A DNA stretch of 64,000 nt from Subtercola lobariae (lineage in GTDB: Bacteria > Actinomycetota > Actinomycetes > Actinomycetales > Microbacteriaceae). This document shows, piece after piece, positions 42,342 through 50,802 of this stretch (position 1 is its first letter; the number at the start of each line of letters is the position of its first letter). Made by a program: the position numbers and the translations under genes. The DNA lies in assembly GCF_014640255.1 (NCBI RefSeq), contig NZ_BMGP01000002.1, positions 682,001 through 746,000 on the forward strand, in the 5' to 3' direction. The notes under the pieces were generated by a model. The model did not search any database. It was not told the origin of the DNA and worked only from the letters and a program-made list of their open reading frames with translations.

Positions 42342-44882
42342 ATGTCCCCCACCACTTCGAAGCCCGAGGAATCGGCTCTGCCGAAGAGCATTTCATGTGA
42401 CGTTGCGATTGTCGGTTACGGGCCTGTTGGCATGGTGCTGAGCGGTCTGCTGGCACAACGCGGGTTCAACGTGATCGTCGTCGAGCGCCATCACACGCTG
42501 TACCCGTTGGCCCGGGCGGGCCATTACGACGGTGAGACCATGCGCACGTTTCAGGCGCTGGGGGTAGCGGATGCCGTCGAAATCGCCGCCCAGCCGATGC
42601 TGCTCTGGAACCTCGTCACCGCCGATATGGAGGTTCTGGCGACCATCCACCTCGGCGAAGGCGGCGCGGGCTGGAAGGAGAGTTACCTGTCGTACCAGCC
42701 CGAGATCGAGAAGATTCTCGACGCTCGCGCCAGGGAGCTTGGCGTCACCGTGTACAACGGGGTCGAGGCGTTGCAGATCGATCAGAGCGCCGATCGCGCC
42801 ACGGTCACCTGCCGGCCGGTCGATGACGAGAACGCAGAACTGACCGTCATCGACGCAGCATTCGTCATCGGCGCAGACGGCGCAAACAGTTTCGTGCGCG
42901 AGTCCCTCGGAATCGAGCGGGCGCAACTGGGTTTCGCGCCGATGGATTCGCTGGTGATCGACTTCAAGCTGAACGACTCAGATCGTGAATTGGATCGGCT
43001 GCCCGAGGTTCTGCAGGTGCTCGACCCTGAACGTCCGCAGCTCGCGGGTCGCTGGGAGGGCCGCAACTACTCGCGCTTCGAGTTCATTCTGCACGAGGGC
43101 GAAGACGCCGAGGAGTTCGCCGCCATCGAGAACTGCTGGAAGCTTCTTGAGATGTGGGATCTCTCGCCCGCCGACGGCGAAATCGAACGAGGAATCGTCT
43201 ATCGATTCGAGGCCACACTCGCCCCCGAGTGGCGTGACGGCCGCATTCTTCTGGCCGGCGACGCCGCGCACACGATGCCACCGACCATGGGCCAGGGGCT
43301 GTGTTCGGGCATCCGCGACGCCATCAACCTGGTCTGGAAGCTCGATGCCGTGCTTCGCGACCAGGCCGAGGTTTCGTTTCTCGACACCGTGCACAGCGAA
43401 CGCAGCGCGCACGTGCAGCACCTCATCGAGATGTGCGTCGGCCTCGGCGAAATGTGGAACACCCGAGACCTTGAATCAGCGCACCGGCGCGACGAAATGC
43501 TGCGCATGGGCAACGTGCCCCCAGCCCCCGCCTTCCCCCGGCTTGGCGCCGGCATCGTGGCGGCCGAAACAGACCACAGCCTGATAGTGGATGGCCGCCC
43601 GGCACCACAGGGCCGTGTCGCGTTCGGCGGGCAAGCCGATCGTCTCGACGAATTCGCATCGGGCTGGCAGATCGTCTCGCGCCACGCCCTTCCTGACGGG
43701 CTCTTCTCGGCAGGGCAGCAGAGCGTGCTCGACGAACTCGAGTTCGGCTTCTCACACGTGTCACGCGGCCCTGGCCCCGACTACTACATCGATGTGGATG
43801 GCGAGTACGAGCTGTGGTTTCGTAAGCACGGCGTGCGGGCGTTCATCCAGCGGCCAGACAAATACGTCTTCGGCGCTGTCGCCGAGCTGACCGACCTGCC
43901 TGCGCTCGTCGACGCTCTGGGCAGCTCGCTCGAAGACGCCGGCTGGAAGTTCGCTTTCGAGCGAGAAGCGGTAGATAGTGACGACATCAGCGTCGTGGGC
44001 AGTGCGCGCATTCCGTACCCCGAGACCGTCGATTTCTCTCACGCGAGCGACGCCGCAGAACAGCTGTTCACGTCGTTCTTCTCGGCGAAGACGAGGCGCA
44101 AGATCAACGAGACCCACGTGCACTTTCACCCCGATCAGGTCTATTACGCCGACGCCACCCTCGGCTGGCATTGGGACACCAACGAAGAACTTCGGGGGGT
44201 ATGGAAGCAGTACATGCCGTTCTGGAAGTCGACGGCCAAGTCGTACCCGGTACAAGTCGCCGGCGATACCACCACAGGTGCCGCGGTCGTCGTGACCGAC
44301 ACCCCCGAACTCTTCGGCGGAGAGATTCGAGCGATCGCCATCATCGATTTCGCCGACGAGAAAATCACCCGCTGGATCGACTACTGGGACGGCCGGGGCT
44401 TCGGCTCCGACGCGGTCTCGAAGATGCGCACACCCGCCGAGAACTTTCCCGACACCGTGGGCGAAGACACCGTCGACGACCGTCACGCGCCCGAAATGGC
44501 GAAGGCCGTCGACGCTCTGATGCGGGCCATCGCATCGGGCGACGCCGCGCAGCTCGACAAGATACTCGCCTACGACGCCACGTTCGAAGACTTCGCTCTG
44601 CGCACCCAACTGCGAGGGAGCGCCGCCATCGCCCGATACATCAAACGGGCATCCGGTCGCCTGCCCTACCAAGGGGCCGACGTCATTCACATCGTCGGCA
44701 ACGCACAAGGCGGCGGGTTCGAGTGGATGCCCGCTACCCCCGCAGCCCCGCGCGGTGCCGCCATCGTGACGCTCAACGAAACGGGTAAAGTCACCTCGCT
44801 CGGCATCACCTACGACGGCGCCGCCCTCGACGACGACCAGATCATCACCCTCAGCGGCCTCGCCGTAGAACCGCGGCGGTGA
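42342..44882 (+). CDS. FAD-dependent aromatic monooxygenase fused to SnoaL-like domains
   Basis: 846 residues. Residues ~17-520: class A flavoprotein hydroxylase related to MhpA, with DVAIVGYGPVGMVLSGLLAQ (GxGxxG), VIGADGANSFVR (DG motif) and ILLAGDAAHTMPPTMGQG (GD motif). Residues ~560-700 and ~715-840 look like two NTF2/SnoaL-type barrels (SFFSAKTRRKINETHVHFHP...YWDGRGFG; VDALMRAIASGDAAQLDKIL...). Family members are normally 400-600 residues, so the C-terminal half is an unusual fusion. Likely hydroxylates a phenolic ring and passes the product to an attached isomerase or cyclase-like pocket. First gene of the operon to 47087. Confidence 0.82.
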   Translation: MSPTTSKPEESALPKSISCDVAIVGYGPVGMVLSGLLAQRGFNVIVVERHHTLYPLARAGHYDGETMRTFQALGVADAVEIAAQPMLLWNLVTADMEVLATIHLGEGGAGWKESYLSYQPEIEKILDARARELGVTVYNGVEALQIDQSADRATVTCRPVDDENAELTVIDAAFVIGADGANSFVRESLGIERAQLGFAPMDSLVIDFKLNDSDRELDRLPEVLQVLDPERPQLAGRWEGRNYSRFEFILHEGEDAEEFAAIENCWKLLEMWDLSPADGEIERGIVYRFEATLAPEWRDGRILLAGDAAHTMPPTMGQGLCSGIRDAINLVWKLDAVLRDQAEVSFLDTVHSERSAHVQHLIEMCVGLGEMWNTRDLESAHRRDEMLRMGNVPPAPAFPRLGAGIVAAETDHSLIVDGRPAPQGRVAFGGQADRLDEFASGWQIVSRHALPDGLFSAGQQSVLDELEFGFSHVSRGPGPDYYIDVDGEYELWFRKHGVRAFIQRPDKYVFGAVAELTDLPALVDALGSSLEDAGWKFAFEREAVDSDDISVVGSARIPYPETVDFSHASDAAEQLFTSFFSAKTRRKINETHVHFHPDQVYYADATLGWHWDTNEELRGVWKQYMPFWKSTAKSYPVQVAGDTTTGAAVVVTDTPELFGGEIRAIAIIDFADEKITRWIDYWDGRGFGSDAVSKMRTPAENFPDTVGEDTVDDRHAPEMAKAVDALMRAIASGDAAQLDKILAYDATFEDFALRTQLRGSAAIARYIKRASGRLPYQGADVIHIVGNAQGGGFEWMPATPAAPRGAAIVTLNETGKVTSLGITYDGAALDDDQIITLSGLAVEPRR

Positions 44883-44886
44883 CGAC

Positions 44887-45765
44887 GTGAGCGAACAGCA
44901 ATTTCCCTCAAACTGGGGCCGATGGGGGGCAGACGATCAGCTCGGAACCCTCAACCTCATCGACGAAAACGCGCGCACTCGGGCTGCCGCAGAAGTGCAG
45001 ACCGCGCGTCACGTGAGTTTGTCGCGCGTCACGAAACCGATATCGCTCACGACAGGGCTCGGACCGGTCGGCAGCGAGGTAGTGATGCCGGCAGCGGTGA
45101 TGCAGGTCGTGAACTTCATGGGCGCGCATCCACTCGCCCTCACCGACTCGTTGTTCATCAACACCCACAACGCCGCCCTCACGCACGTGGATTCGGTTGC
45201 GCACATGCCTGTCGATGGCCTGGTCTACCCGGGCGTGCCCGTCGCAGACGCTGTGACGCCTGTCGGGGTTCGTCATGGGTCTGCCGACCCGTTCAGCGCC
45301 GGCGTCGTGACCCGAGGAGTGTTGCTCGACTTGGCGCCTGAGGCCGGTGCGCAGATCGACGCCGGCGCCCGCGTCTCGGCGGCCGACCTCGATGCCGCGC
45401 TCGAACGAACCGGTGTTTCATTGGAGCCCGGCGACGCGGTGGCGGTGCGCGGGGGCTGGGACACGAATCTCCCGATGCATGAGCCGGTTCCGGGCCTCGA
45501 TCTCAGCGCGGTGAAGTGGCTCGATCGGCACGGTGTGAGCTTCTACGTCGGCGACATTGCCGACCCGCATCCCTTTGCGTTGCCGCTCGCGGCCCACCAG
45601 GTCGCACTCGCCAGGCTCGGTCTTCCGCTTGTCGATGCAGCCAACCTCGAAGAGATCGCCCAGGTGTGCCGCGAACTCGAGCGATGGAGTTTCATGCTCG
45701 TGCTGGCGCCGCCGCGCATCACCGGAACGACCGGGCTTCTCGTGAACCCGATCGCGATTTTCTGA
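44887..45765 (+). CDS. Cyclase family (PF04199) metal-dependent hydrolase
   Basis: 292 residues, five bases after the monooxygenase. The PF04199 metal motif appears as THVDSVAHM preceded by an INTHNAAL segment. RGVLLDL and AVAVRGGWD also fit. Relatives include kynurenine formamidase and isatin hydrolase, which open amide or lactam rings using Mn or Zn. In this operon it could open the ring of the hydroxylated product. The function is inferred from family and context. Confidence 0.8.
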   Translation: MSEQQFPSNWGRWGADDQLGTLNLIDENARTRAAAEVQTARHVSLSRVTKPISLTTGLGPVGSEVVMPAAVMQVVNFMGAHPLALTDSLFINTHNAALTHVDSVAHMPVDGLVYPGVPVADAVTPVGVRHGSADPFSAGVVTRGVLLDLAPEAGAQIDAGARVSAADLDAALERTGVSLEPGDAVAVRGGWDTNLPMHEPVPGLDLSAVKWLDRHGVSFYVGDIADPHPFALPLAAHQVALARLGLPLVDAANLEEIAQVCRELERWSFMLVLAPPRITGTTGLLVNPIAIF

Positions 45766-45791
45766 CCTCGTAAATAAAAGGAGCAACACAC

Positions 45792-46121
45792 ATGCCTGAC
45801 CCGATAGACGACGACGGCCCCTTCACGTTCATCAATGTCTTCGACATCGCAGAAGACGAGATCGACACCTTCATCAAGGAGTGGAAGCAGCGCTCGGAGT
45901 TGATGATCACCGCCGACGGATTCATCTCTGCCGAGCTGCATCGCGCAATCGACAGTGACACCCACTTCAAACTCATCAACGTCGCGAAATACGAGAGCCT
46001 GGCACAATTCGAGGCCGCCACTCACGACCCGAAATATCGGGCAAATCTTGAAAAGTATGCTTCAGCTTCAACGTGGAAGGCACACCGGGGCTTCTACCGC
46101 ACGGCCGCCAAGTTCGACTGA
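45792..46121 (+). CDS. Antibiotic biosynthesis monooxygenase (ABM) domain protein
   Basis: 109 residues forming one dimeric alpha-beta barrel domain: FTFINVFDIAEDEIDTFIKEW, a central LHRAIDSDTHFKLINVAKYE, and FEAATHDPKYRANLEKY. AAGGAG lies upstream. ABM proteins are cofactor-free oxygenases of quinols, or simply stabilise reactive quinone intermediates. Same strand and close spacing to its neighbours place it in the operon. Confidence 0.82.
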   Translation: MPDPIDDDGPFTFINVFDIAEDEIDTFIKEWKQRSELMITADGFISAELHRAIDSDTHFKLINVAKYESLAQFEAATHDPKYRANLEKYASASTWKAHRGFYRTAAKFD

Positions 46122-46208
46122 TTCTCGCCCTCACCACAGAAAGAAGAACCTTCGTCACACCCACCGGCAACCCGCGAAGCAACACAACGAAGTGAGGAAG
46201 TGCACTAA

Positions 46209-46592
46209 ATGAACGCTTTGAATCCTAGTGAGCTGTTAGCACAGCTACGCCAACAGCAGTTCTACATGGTCACCATGCAGGCCAACACCCCGACAGAAGA
46301 CCCGCTCTCGATTCTCGGCCCGAACATGGAGGAGCATCTGAACTGGCTCATCGAGCAGGAGAACAACGGCACCCTTTTCCTCTCCGGTGCAGCAGCAGAT
46401 GAAACGGAGTGGGATGGCAGCGGAGTGGCGATCATCCGTGCGAGATCGCGGGCGCACGCCGAGCAGATCGCTGAGACGGAGCCGTTTCACCGTGCTGGGC
46501 TTCGCACGAACACCGTTCGCGGGTGGCAACTCAACGAGGGCAACGTGACCGTGAAGCTGAAGCTCTTCGACAACTCTTTCGAGATCAACTGA
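46209..46592 (+). CDS. YciI-family protein
   Basis: 127 residues. The YciI dimeric alpha-beta barrel is recognisable from FYMVTMQ, NMEEHLNWLIEQENNGTLFLSGAAADE, the RARSRAHAEQIAETEPFHRAGLRT helix pair and VRGWQLNEG. The conserved His in the HLNWL region and a Glu/Asp pair could be catalytic, as in dehydrochlorinase TftG and muconolactone-isomerase-like relatives. An 87-base leader separates it from the ABM gene. Probably an isomerase or lyase step in the pathway. Confidence 0.8.
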   Translation: MNALNPSELLAQLRQQQFYMVTMQANTPTEDPLSILGPNMEEHLNWLIEQENNGTLFLSGAAADETEWDGSGVAIIRARSRAHAEQIAETEPFHRAGLRTNTVRGWQLNEGNVTVKLKLFDNSFEIN

Positions 46593-46637
46593 TCACGCGG
46601 GTATGCGGTGGCAGAGGAGCCGGTATCATTTCGATCC

Positions 46638-47087
46638 ATGAGTAGTGTGCATCGCGTTTCGCCACGTAGTGTGCCAGCGCCCTTGGGCAAATACAGCCAT
46701 CTCGGCGTCACAGAAGCGAACGTGAAAGTAGCGGTGTTCTCGGGCCAGATCGGCGTCACCGGCGCCGGCAGGCCTGCAGCCGGAGCCGCTGCACAAACAC
46801 GGCTCATCTTCGATGCCATCTCAGGCCTACTGAAATCGCAGGGTGCGACCCCGGCAGACCTCATCAAACTCGTCACGTTCGTCGTGAGCCGCGACGCGCT
46901 AGCGGAGTTCACCGCCGTGCGCGACGAGGTCTATGCAGAGTGGTTTCCGGCAGGGGACTACCCGTCAAGCACGATTCTGGTCGTGGCCGGTCTCGCGGCC
47001 GAGTCACTTCTCGTCGAGGTCGAAGGTAGTTTCGCCTGCCCACCCGAAAGCAGTGGAGGTGCTGTCGCCGCGCAAAAAGGCGAGTGA
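46638..47087 (+). CDS. RidA/YjgF/UK114-family protein
   Basis: 149 residues from the ATG at 46638; an upstream ATG-less extension is ignored. YjgF motifs: KVAVFSGQIGV, TRLIFDAISGLLKSQG, ADLIKLVTFVV, and a final PSSTILVVAGLAAESLLVEVE with the family's small-residue patch. The canonical catalytic arginine (R105 in E. coli RidA, R[V/T]xxxVxxLP) is not evident (STILVVAGLA), so it may not be a classic imine deaminase. Last gene of the operon. Confidence 0.8.
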   Translation: MSSVHRVSPRSVPAPLGKYSHLGVTEANVKVAVFSGQIGVTGAGRPAAGAAAQTRLIFDAISGLLKSQGATPADLIKLVTFVVSRDALAEFTAVRDEVYAEWFPAGDYPSSTILVVAGLAAESLLVEVEGSFACPPESSGGAVAAQKGE

Positions 47088-47129
47088 GAGGTTCAGATGA
47101 TTTAGCAAGTGGTGCGATGCTCGCCGGTG

Positions 47130-47590
47130 TCACGCGTTCACGTCTGAGGCGGGCGGGGCGACGCGTTCCTTAAGGAGCCGGGCCGTGATTCGGTCGCCCT
47201 GGCTGATCGCTGCGACTCCGACGATGACCGTGACGCTCCGAGCAGTTCGCTGGGCAGGGGGAATCTCGCCGAGCCACAGAACGAGATGAGCCCACCGACC
47301 GCGGGCACCCGATACAGCAGCGACGTCGACGCGACGACCGGCATGCGGGCGACGGCGTACCCCGAGAGCACGAAGCCCAGAGCCGAGGGCAGCAGGCCCC
47401 GATAAACAGCTCCCAGCCATGCGGAGCCGCTGGCCAAGATCAGCTGGGTCCAATCGACGGGCGCGATCGGCAGAGTCATGATGGTGCCGGCGACCATCGC
47501 GTAGATCGCCTCTTCTATCGCCGAGCGGCGGCGAAGCAGCCCGCGTGAGAGGGGGTGATATACGCCCTGCACAATCATCGACGTCATAGT
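47130..47590 (-). pseudogene. Degraded EamA/DMT-family transporter gene
   Basis: The C-terminal half of an EamA permease is readable on the minus strand but in two alternating frames: QGVYHPLSRGLL, AIYAMVAGTIMTLPIAPVDW and GLLPSALGFVLSGYAVARMP in one, LVLWLGEIPP and TVIVGVAAISQGDRI in another, and PLPSELLG back in the first. At least three frame changes are needed. The N-terminal ~150 residues are missing at the junction near 47590. Dead gene. Confidence 0.7.
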
Positions 47591-48118
47591 TGAATCATGC
47601 GCGCCTCGACGAGTCGTCGTCACCCCCGCCCGGCAGCTGCTCGCCTGCCACGGCAGCAACATCGTCGACATGCTGACCGTTGCTGAGATGGAGGTGTCAT
47701 CCGTTCGAGAGGGCGCGGCGGGCACCTACGCGCGTGCGATTCTCCCCCCAGGCGTGGAAGAACCTCACGTCGACCAGCGGCAGCGCGCTCCACCTGCGTC
47801 TCATCGACATGGAGCCGAGCGCATCCATTCCCGCCCTGGCCGCCGGCGAGATTGAACTTGCCCTGGCCCACCACTACTCGAACACTCCCCCCTCTCTGGC
47901 TCGCGCTGGTAGCTGCGGGTTTCGGCGTGGCGCTCATCCCTCAGCTGGCAGCCGTGAACGTGCCCGACGACGTAGTTCTCCTCGATCTGCACGTACCGAT
48001 CTATCGCAACACCGTTCTGGTTTCGCGGCGAGCGTCTGCCAGAGATGCAGGTCTCCTCCACATCAGTTCGGCGCTGCCAGCCGCTGCACTCGAAAAACTG
48101 CCGGCACCCTGCCTTTGA
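47591..48118 (+). pseudogene. Degraded LysR-family regulator gene
   Basis: Three successive frames read as parts of one LysR protein: RRVVVTPARQLLACHGSNIV and EMEVSSVREGAAGTY, then LHLRLIDMEPSASIPALAAG and EIELALAHHY, then LWLALVAAGFGVALIPQLAA and VLVSRRASA. The N-terminal HTH is lost at the same junction where the EamA gene is truncated, and a stretch of the ligand domain between frames two and three is deleted. Confidence 0.7.
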
Positions 48119-48133
48119 CTCAGGATGAACGGA

Positions 48134-49432
48134 CTATTTCACCTTTCTGATGGGCAGAATCAGCGCTGCACCGACGAGACCGGCGATGGCGCCCGCCACG
48201 AACAGGGCCGAGTAGTTCTGCGGATTCACCACGCTCGCCCCGATGAGAAGAATGAAGGGAGCAAGGGCCGGAACGAGAAACGAGGGAAAGATCACTGCGA
48301 GCCCGAGTATGCCCATGTCTTTGGCGGGGTTCTCAGGGTCGGGCAGCACCTGGCTGGCCAAAGCAATGTCGACGGCGATGTAGACCCCCTGCCCGGCTCC
48401 TACGATCGCGACCGCAATGAGAAAAGTCAAGAATGTGGTGGCGTTGGCTGCGATGACCAGTCCGACCGCGAAGGCGAGCGCCGCCACGATAACGAACGGC
48501 TTGCGACGACCCATTCGGTCAGAGATTCGACCGCCGATGAACGCGAAAACGACCGCAGCCACGACCAGCGTGAGACTGCACACCGCCACAGCCTGCGAAA
48601 CGCTCGACGAGGTGAAGCCCAGCCGATTCACGAGGTAGAACAGCTGGTACGACTGAATGGCGGCCACGCCGCAGAACAGCAGCAGGCGACTGAACCAGAC
48701 CAGCGCGAAATCGGGGTTCTTCACCGGGTTGGTCCAGAACGTACTGAAGAACAGAACGACTGTGACGACGGGGCGTTCCTCCTTTGTGATCGGGCGGTCT
48801 TTCAAGAGCACCGCGAGGAGCGTAATCCCGATCACACCTAGGGCTGCTGGCGCGAACACCTGCCACGCGAGGCTAGGCACGGCCTGCGCCACGAAAAGCC
48901 CGACCAGGGCACCGAGCAGTGATCCCATCCCCGCGACGGCAGACGCGGGGCCGCGCTTCAAGGTGGGAATCTGATCGGGAATGATCGAGGTGACCGCCAC
49001 AGTCACGGCGGCCGCGCCCACAAACAGAAGGGCGGCAGCGATCGCCAAAGTGGCCGTGTTCGATGCGAGGTACTCGAACACCGCACCTAGCGCGATCAAT
49101 AAGGCACCGAGAAAAAGGTAGGGCCGCCTCCGCCCGAGTCGCCCCGTTGTGCGGTCACTCAATCGCCCGAACAACGGGTAGGCGACGACGGCCAACAGAG
49201 AGGCCGCGCCGATCGCAATCGAGAACACCACAGCCTCGTTGGCGGGATCGATCGTGCTCGCCCTCAACGGAAGCGTCAGCACCAGCGGAGTAAGTTGACC
49301 CATCCCGATTCCGAGCGCTGCACCACCGAGAAGAGGCAGAAAGCCCCGTTGCAGCTTCGTGCCTTCTGCGGGCGAACCCTCAGCGAGAACGTCGCCCTCG
49401 CGGGCGGAAGAATTGAACTGAGCACTTGTCAT
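48134..49432 (-). CDS. MFS transporter (GPH/SLC45-like)
   Basis: 432 residues from the ATG at 49432 (AAAGGTG upstream), with 12 predicted TM segments. LFGRLSDRTTGRLGRRRPYLFLGA after TM2 and GGRISDRMGRRKPFVIV after TM8 carry the doubled D-R-x-G-R-R-R/K-P motif of sugar-transporter-like MFS proteins (GPH/SLC45 group). Substrate unknown, perhaps a sugar or glycoside. The 167-base upstream spacer holds the 14-mer shared with the 24-kb region. Confidence 0.83.
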   Translation of the reverse strand: MTSAQFNSSAREGDVLAEGSPAEGTKLQRGFLPLLGGAALGIGMGQLTPLVLTLPLRASTIDPANEAVVFSIAIGAASLLAVVAYPLFGRLSDRTTGRLGRRRPYLFLGALLIALGAVFEYLASNTATLAIAAALLFVGAAAVTVAVTSIIPDQIPTLKRGPASAVAGMGSLLGALVGLFVAQAVPSLAWQVFAPAALGVIGITLLAVLLKDRPITKEERPVVTVVLFFSTFWTNPVKNPDFALVWFSRLLLFCGVAAIQSYQLFYLVNRLGFTSSSVSQAVAVCSLTLVVAAVVFAFIGGRISDRMGRRKPFVIVAALAFAVGLVIAANATTFLTFLIAVAIVGAGQGVYIAVDIALASQVLPDPENPAKDMGILGLAVIFPSFLVPALAPFILLIGASVVNPQNYSALFVAGAIAGLVGAALILPIRKVK

Positions 49433-49493
49433 AAGCGGGCACCTTTGCATCGCGATTGATCAGCCGCTGACAGCGACTAATCACACAATAGCC

Positions 49494-49507
49494 ACTCATT
49501 TACGAAA
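49494..49507. promoter_or_regulatory. Shared 14-mer ACTCATTTACGAAA (second copy)
   Basis: 62 bases upstream of the MFS start, identical to 24191-24204. It partly overlaps an inverted repeat ATCGC (49507-49511) / GCGAT (49521-49525). Confidence 0.4.
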
Positions 49508-49599
49508 TCGCACCACATTTGCGATAAAAAGCACTTGTACGAAACTCGCTCAACCAGTTGACCGACGACCTCGTGGCCGGCGGTCAACAGCTTGCCAAT

Positions 49600-49857
49600 T
49601 CAGACGAGTGGGTCGTCGTGGTCGACGGTGCGCCGGGAAACCTGCTCACCACTGACCGGGTCGACCGCCGAGCGAGTCGTCATCGTGGTCTGGCGGCGCC
49701 TGGTGATGAGCACGACTCCCAAAATGATGCCGAGCACGCCGGCAGCCATCAGAATGTATCCGACGAGCTGGAGGTCGATCCACGACTCCTGGATGTTCAC
49801 GGCGAACGCCAAGATGGCGCCCACGACGAATAGCGCGATTCCCGATCCGAGACTCAT
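49600..49857 (-). CDS. Small membrane protein, DUF6458-like
   Basis: 85 residues: two TM segments (GSGIALFVVGAILAFAV and LQLVGYILMAAGVLGIILGVV), then an Arg-rich basic stretch and an acidic tail. This is a common short actinobacterial membrane protein of unknown function. Not obviously linked to its neighbours; a 42-base gap separates it from another tiny membrane protein on the same strand, suggesting a joint transcript. Confidence 0.8.
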   Translation of the reverse strand: MSLGSGIALFVVGAILAFAVNIQESWIDLQLVGYILMAAGVLGIILGVVLITRRRQTTMTTRSAVDPVSGEQVSRRTVDHDDPLV

Positions 49858-49899
49858 GGTTTTCCCTTCTTGATTGCGAGCATTCTGAGGCCGGAGCCG

Positions 49900-50064
49900 T
49901 TAGACGCGGCGGTTTCCCGTGAGGAAGCGCAGCAGAAAGACGATCAGCGCGATGACGAGCAGAACGACGCCAACCCAGATGAGGAAGCTCAGAGCGTGGG
50001 CGATACCGCCAGTGATCAAGAGGATGATCGCGATGATCGCAATAATCGCTACGAGGATGTTCAT
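49900..50064 (-). CDS. 54-residue hydrophobic membrane protein
   Basis: MNILVAIIAIIAIILLITGG at the start, a short AHAL turn, a second hydrophobic segment and the basic end RFLTGNRRV. It makes a two-TM hairpin. The ATG at 50064 has AAAAGG upstream. Tiny hydrophobic proteins like this are often stress-induced in Actinobacteria. A CTAG-type operator lies 80-95 bases upstream, so the adjacent MarR protein may control it. Confidence 0.75.
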   Translation of the reverse strand: MNILVAIIAIIAIILLITGGIAHALSFLIWVGVVLLVIALIVFLLRFLTGNRRV

Positions 50065-50141
50065 TGGTTACCTTTTCCCAGTCGGCCCGCGATAGGGCCA
50101 GGTCAGATCGGCTCCCGATTGAGAGTCATACCATCCTAACA

Positions 50142-50160
50142 ACTAGTTCAGTGGACTAGC
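50142..50160. promoter_or_regulatory. ACTAGT-N7-ACTAGC operator
   Basis: Upstream of the small membrane genes and directly downstream of the MarR stop. Same architecture as 18078-18096 (ACTAGT-N7-ACTAGT). Confidence 0.5.
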
Positions 50161-50199
50161 AATCGGTGGACAACACCACATAACGTGTGGCAGGCGCGT

Positions 50200-50712
50200 C
50201 TAACTGGAGAAACCGATCTGGTCGACCGTCTGACGCATCATGGTCAGGAAGCGGGCGACGATGCGCGCCTCCTCGACCGTCAGGGTCTGAATCGCGGCGG
50301 CCATGTTGTTCTGGGCGACCGCGAGCATGGGCCCGGTGTCTCCCTCGGCCGCGGTTGTCGGCACGATCTCGCTCGACCGCCGATCTGCACTGTTTTCACG
50401 ACGCTCGACAAACCCCCCTGACTCGAGCCGCCGAAGCAGAACGGTGGTCGATGCGCTCGAAATGCCGAGGTATCTCGTGACGTCTTTCGAGGCGACTGGA
50501 TGCCCAACCGCCCGTTGATCGAGAATGAACCGCAACGCTAACAGGTCGTTCTCACCGAGACCCATGGCAGTGCCCGTTCTGCGCCGCATGGCCGCTTCAG
50601 CTGCACGATACATATGTAACGCTTCGAGTACGTTCGAATCGTGCTGCGCAGCGGCAGCGACTGGGTTAGAGTCTGCTCTGACAAGATCGCTGAAGTCGAA
50701 AGAGTCAGTCAC
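50200..50712 (-). CDS. MarR-family regulator
   Basis: 170 residues from a GTG at 50712. The winged helix is in the middle: MGLGENDLLALRFILDQ, DVTRYLGISSASTTVLLRRL, ESGGFVERRENSADRRSSEIV. Longer upstream frames run into the kinase gene and are rejected. The divergent spacer to the kinase carries a perfect 8-base palindrome just upstream of its start, expected for autoregulation. Confidence 0.87.
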   Translation of the reverse strand: MTDSFDFSDLVRADSNPVAAAAQHDSNVLEALHMYRAAEAAMRRRTGTAMGLGENDLLALRFILDQRAVGHPVASKDVTRYLGISSASTTVLLRRLESGGFVERRENSADRRSSEIVPTTAAEGDTGPMLAVAQNNMAAAIQTLTVEEARIVARFLTMMRQTVDQIGFSS

Positions 50713-50733
50713 GTCACCTAGTCTCTGACATAT

Positions 50734-50754
50734 TTTGCTAGTTTGGCTAGCAAA
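50734..50754. promoter_or_regulatory. MarR autoregulatory palindrome
   Basis: TTTGCTAG-N5-CTAGCAAA, a perfect 8-base inverted repeat in the 90-base spacer between the MarR and kinase starts. It contains the CTAG core shared with 50142-50160 and 18077-18097. Confidence 0.65.
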
Positions 50755-50802
50755 TTCGGCATACTCAGCGTATAAAACTTGATTCGCGCTCGAAAGGAAG
50801 TC

